A model generated the notes under the pieces. It was not told the DNA's origin and made no database searches. It was given only the letters and a program-made list of their open reading frames with translations. The translations under genes were made by a program, and so were the position numbers. Positions 62,258 to 64,000 of a stretch of DNA of 64,000 nucleotides are shown piece by piece; position 1 is the first letter of the stretch, and every line of letters begins with the position of its first letter. Origin of the DNA: Elmis aenea (taxonomy: Eukaryota > Arthropoda > Insecta > Coleoptera > Elmidae); the NCBI GenBank assembly GCA_947652605.1, contig OX393577.1, positions 47,219,494 through 47,283,493 of the forward strand, read 5' to 3'.

Positions 62258-62850
62258 GTCGATTGGAATTTTTTTCTGAGAAAGCTTAAATAAAAACAAA
62301 TTATTGATGATTTATTCTAATGTTTTCAGAATTGAACAAGGTATGTTTTCAGTATAAATATTTAACAGTGCCTGTCTAAAGTATTGCATTAATAAATTAT
62401 TTAGTTTGTTTTCTCAGCTCAAAACTAAAACATAGCTGATGAATGAAGGAAAATGTTCAATTCGCCTACTATTTTCCTGTGGTTTAAAATAGATTATCTT
62501 ACGTTTACGTTTATTTGTATCAGTGTCTAGTGACCGAAAACGCGTCACGTTTGAACTGCTCCGTACAACTAGTTTATCCAGATGGCTCTTTCAGTTTCTA
62601 TTTATCTGTTTATTTTAATATCTATAGTAAATAATCTAAAAGATATATGCTATTAAATACCACTCATATAATTTATAACAAATTGCAAATTTATATATCA
62701 ACAACAAATAATAGATTTAAAGAGTATAAACAAAATATGCAAAAGATAGTGATACAAGATTTATTTGAAAAAAACATACAATATTTTTAAGTATGGTTGC
62801 CACTTGTAGCCAGCCGTATCAATAGCCAAAACGCAAAACAAAAATTTGCT
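62258..62850. other. Non-transposon spacer between two half elements
   Basis: AT-rich, no gene recognised. Confidence 0.35.
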
Positions 62851-63150
62851 ATACAGGGTGGACCAAATTCGAATGTTTTATGGGTTATCTCGGTTACCAT
62901 AATAGTTGGCGAAAATCTGACGTCGGTCTCTTGGACAATTTTTTTGAGAAAAGAACGCCTGCGCAATCAGATATCGCTTTCCATTTTGGCACTACAGACG
63001 AATAATGAATTTTTATCAGTTTTGAAAATTTACTATAACTTCCTTATTTATTAAAATATAACAAAATGTTGCATGGGTTTTTTATTAACACTTTAATGCT
63101 TAATTTAAAAACAATAGTTATTTATGTATCAAGCCGAGGTGCATATTACA

Positions 63151-63437
63151 TTTTTTGTGCGATCGAATTAAAAACAATTTAAATTTTTAGTATTTTTCAA
63201 AAGTATAGGTTAGAAACTACGTGACATTCTGTCACTGACAGATGATGGCGTATGTACTGCATTACCGTCCCTCTCCTTAGCAACGGCCGTAACAGTTACT
63301 TTTTCGGCCGTTGCTAAGGGTAACGGCCTGAAAAGTAACTTTTACGGCCGTTGCTAAGGATAGGGCCGGTAATGCAGTACTTTATGGTTGCTAACGCGTC
63401 CGTCAAACAGCTGTTTCTAGTATGATCGCACAAAAAA
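63151..63437. mobile_element. MITE with TTTTTTGTGCGATC ends
   Basis: Inverted 14-bp termini TTTTTTGTGCGATC and GATCGCACAAAAAA surround 260 bp that includes another hairpin. The target duplication is unclear. Confidence 0.6.
63254..63380. mobile_element. Small GC-rich hairpin MITE, 127 bp
   Basis: GTACTGCATTACCG and CGGTAATGCAGTAC bound arms containing CCTTAGCAACGGCCGTAA. The CGGCCGTTGCTAAGG motif occurs four times in alternating orientation. Confidence 0.75.
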
Positions 63438-63675
63438 TTATTTTTTTTTAGCGACCTTGACTTTGGAGATATGAAGTAAACTGTTATTTTTTTTAAATAG
63501 AGACCCTTGTTGGTCACGACTTTATACGAAAGACACTTTTTTAAATTCTTCAAAAATACCTAATTTTATATATTTGTTGCAAAAAACAACGGAGCTATGG
63601 CTGATTTTGTAAAAATATCCTTTTAAAGTTTGCCATGATTTCGTAAACAAGTGATCTTTGGCATTCAGTTTAAAC

Positions 63676-64000
63676 CAGGGATGGAAAATGTAACATAACG
63701 ATACCTGATAACGTTATAATAACGATTCAACTATAATTTCTAATACAGTAACGTAACGATATTTTAATAACATTATAAAAACCAATAACGTTTCATAAAA
63801 AGTTATTATGTATCGTTCGTTATTCTCTATGAATTAAATTTAAATATAGTGTTTTTTTTTTAAATTGAGAAGACGACATATTTTATTTGTTTTTCAAATA
63901 TGAACATTAAAATATAATATCTAAACGTAATATTGTACTATTTTTCAAAACTGCACTTTACAGATCCCATAAATGTAATTTCAAAGATACTAATAAAAAT
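63676..64000 (+). mobile_element. hAT-type MITE, cut by the window end
   Basis: Starts CAGGGATGGAAAATGTAACA and continues with repeated AACGTTATAATAACG-like motifs, analogous to the AACCGGTT-rich hAT MITE at 4924-5382. The right end is outside the window. Confidence 0.55.

Larger units (their letters stand above)
62851..63660 (+). mobile_element. Half element of family W (tip facing left) with nested palindromes
   Basis: Begins TACAGGGTGGACCAAATTC and runs right to the matching TTTGCCATGATTTCGTAAAC block near 63640. Nested inside are 63151-63437 and 63254-63380. Confidence 0.75.

Overview
The window is a strongly AT-rich stretch of animal nuclear genome, almost certainly an insect and plausibly a beetle. 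It has short exons with GT..AG introns, an insect-style M14 digestive carboxypeptidase, an Alk receptor tyrosine kinase, and a shutdown/FKBP6-type piRNA co-chaperone. All three genes were read by joining exons by eye with reading frame checked at every junction. The species cannot be fixed from this sequence alone.

Layout. 200-2400 (+): a complete eight-exon secreted zinc carboxypeptidase with a TATA box and a GATA-type site just upstream. 4237-7736: a 3.5-kb Foldback-like element with a perfect 9-bp target duplication, filled with younger insertions. 8735-8950 (-): one convincing 5' exon of an unrecognised gene. 9600-23600: no gene found, many DNA transposons. 23711-40495 (-): twenty exons of Alk (MAM, LDLa, MAM, Gly-rich, EGF-like, TM, kinase, tail; 1307 residues recovered), with the 5' end not found. 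41577-43525 (+): the two-exon FKBP-TPR gene shutdown (FKBP6), head-to-head with the visible end of Alk. 44776 (+) and 52963 (-): two weak candidate first exons. 45300-64000: almost wholly transposon-derived.

The rest is a dense record of non-autonomous DNA transposons. Two superfamilies dominate: TA-flanked Tc1/mariner-type elements whose tips read (T)ACAGGGTG, about 40 tips by eye; and hAT-type elements with 8-bp target duplications and CAGGG, CAGTGGC or TAGGGTTGCC tips. PIF/Harbinger-type MITEs with TTA duplications, a decayed Tc1 with transposase remains, and a 3' scrap of a non-LTR retrotransposon are also present. They nest up to three deep (27972-30831, in an Alk intron), sit end to end as three large hairpin-forming elements (47820-52477), and carry mirror-image copies of 64-bp and 82-bp mini-elements inside one palindrome. 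I saw no CRISPR, operon or other prokaryotic feature, and found no rRNA or tRNA gene by eye. The most unusual content is transposon architecture plus a carboxypeptidase in which the family's active-site Tyr is predicted to be Met.
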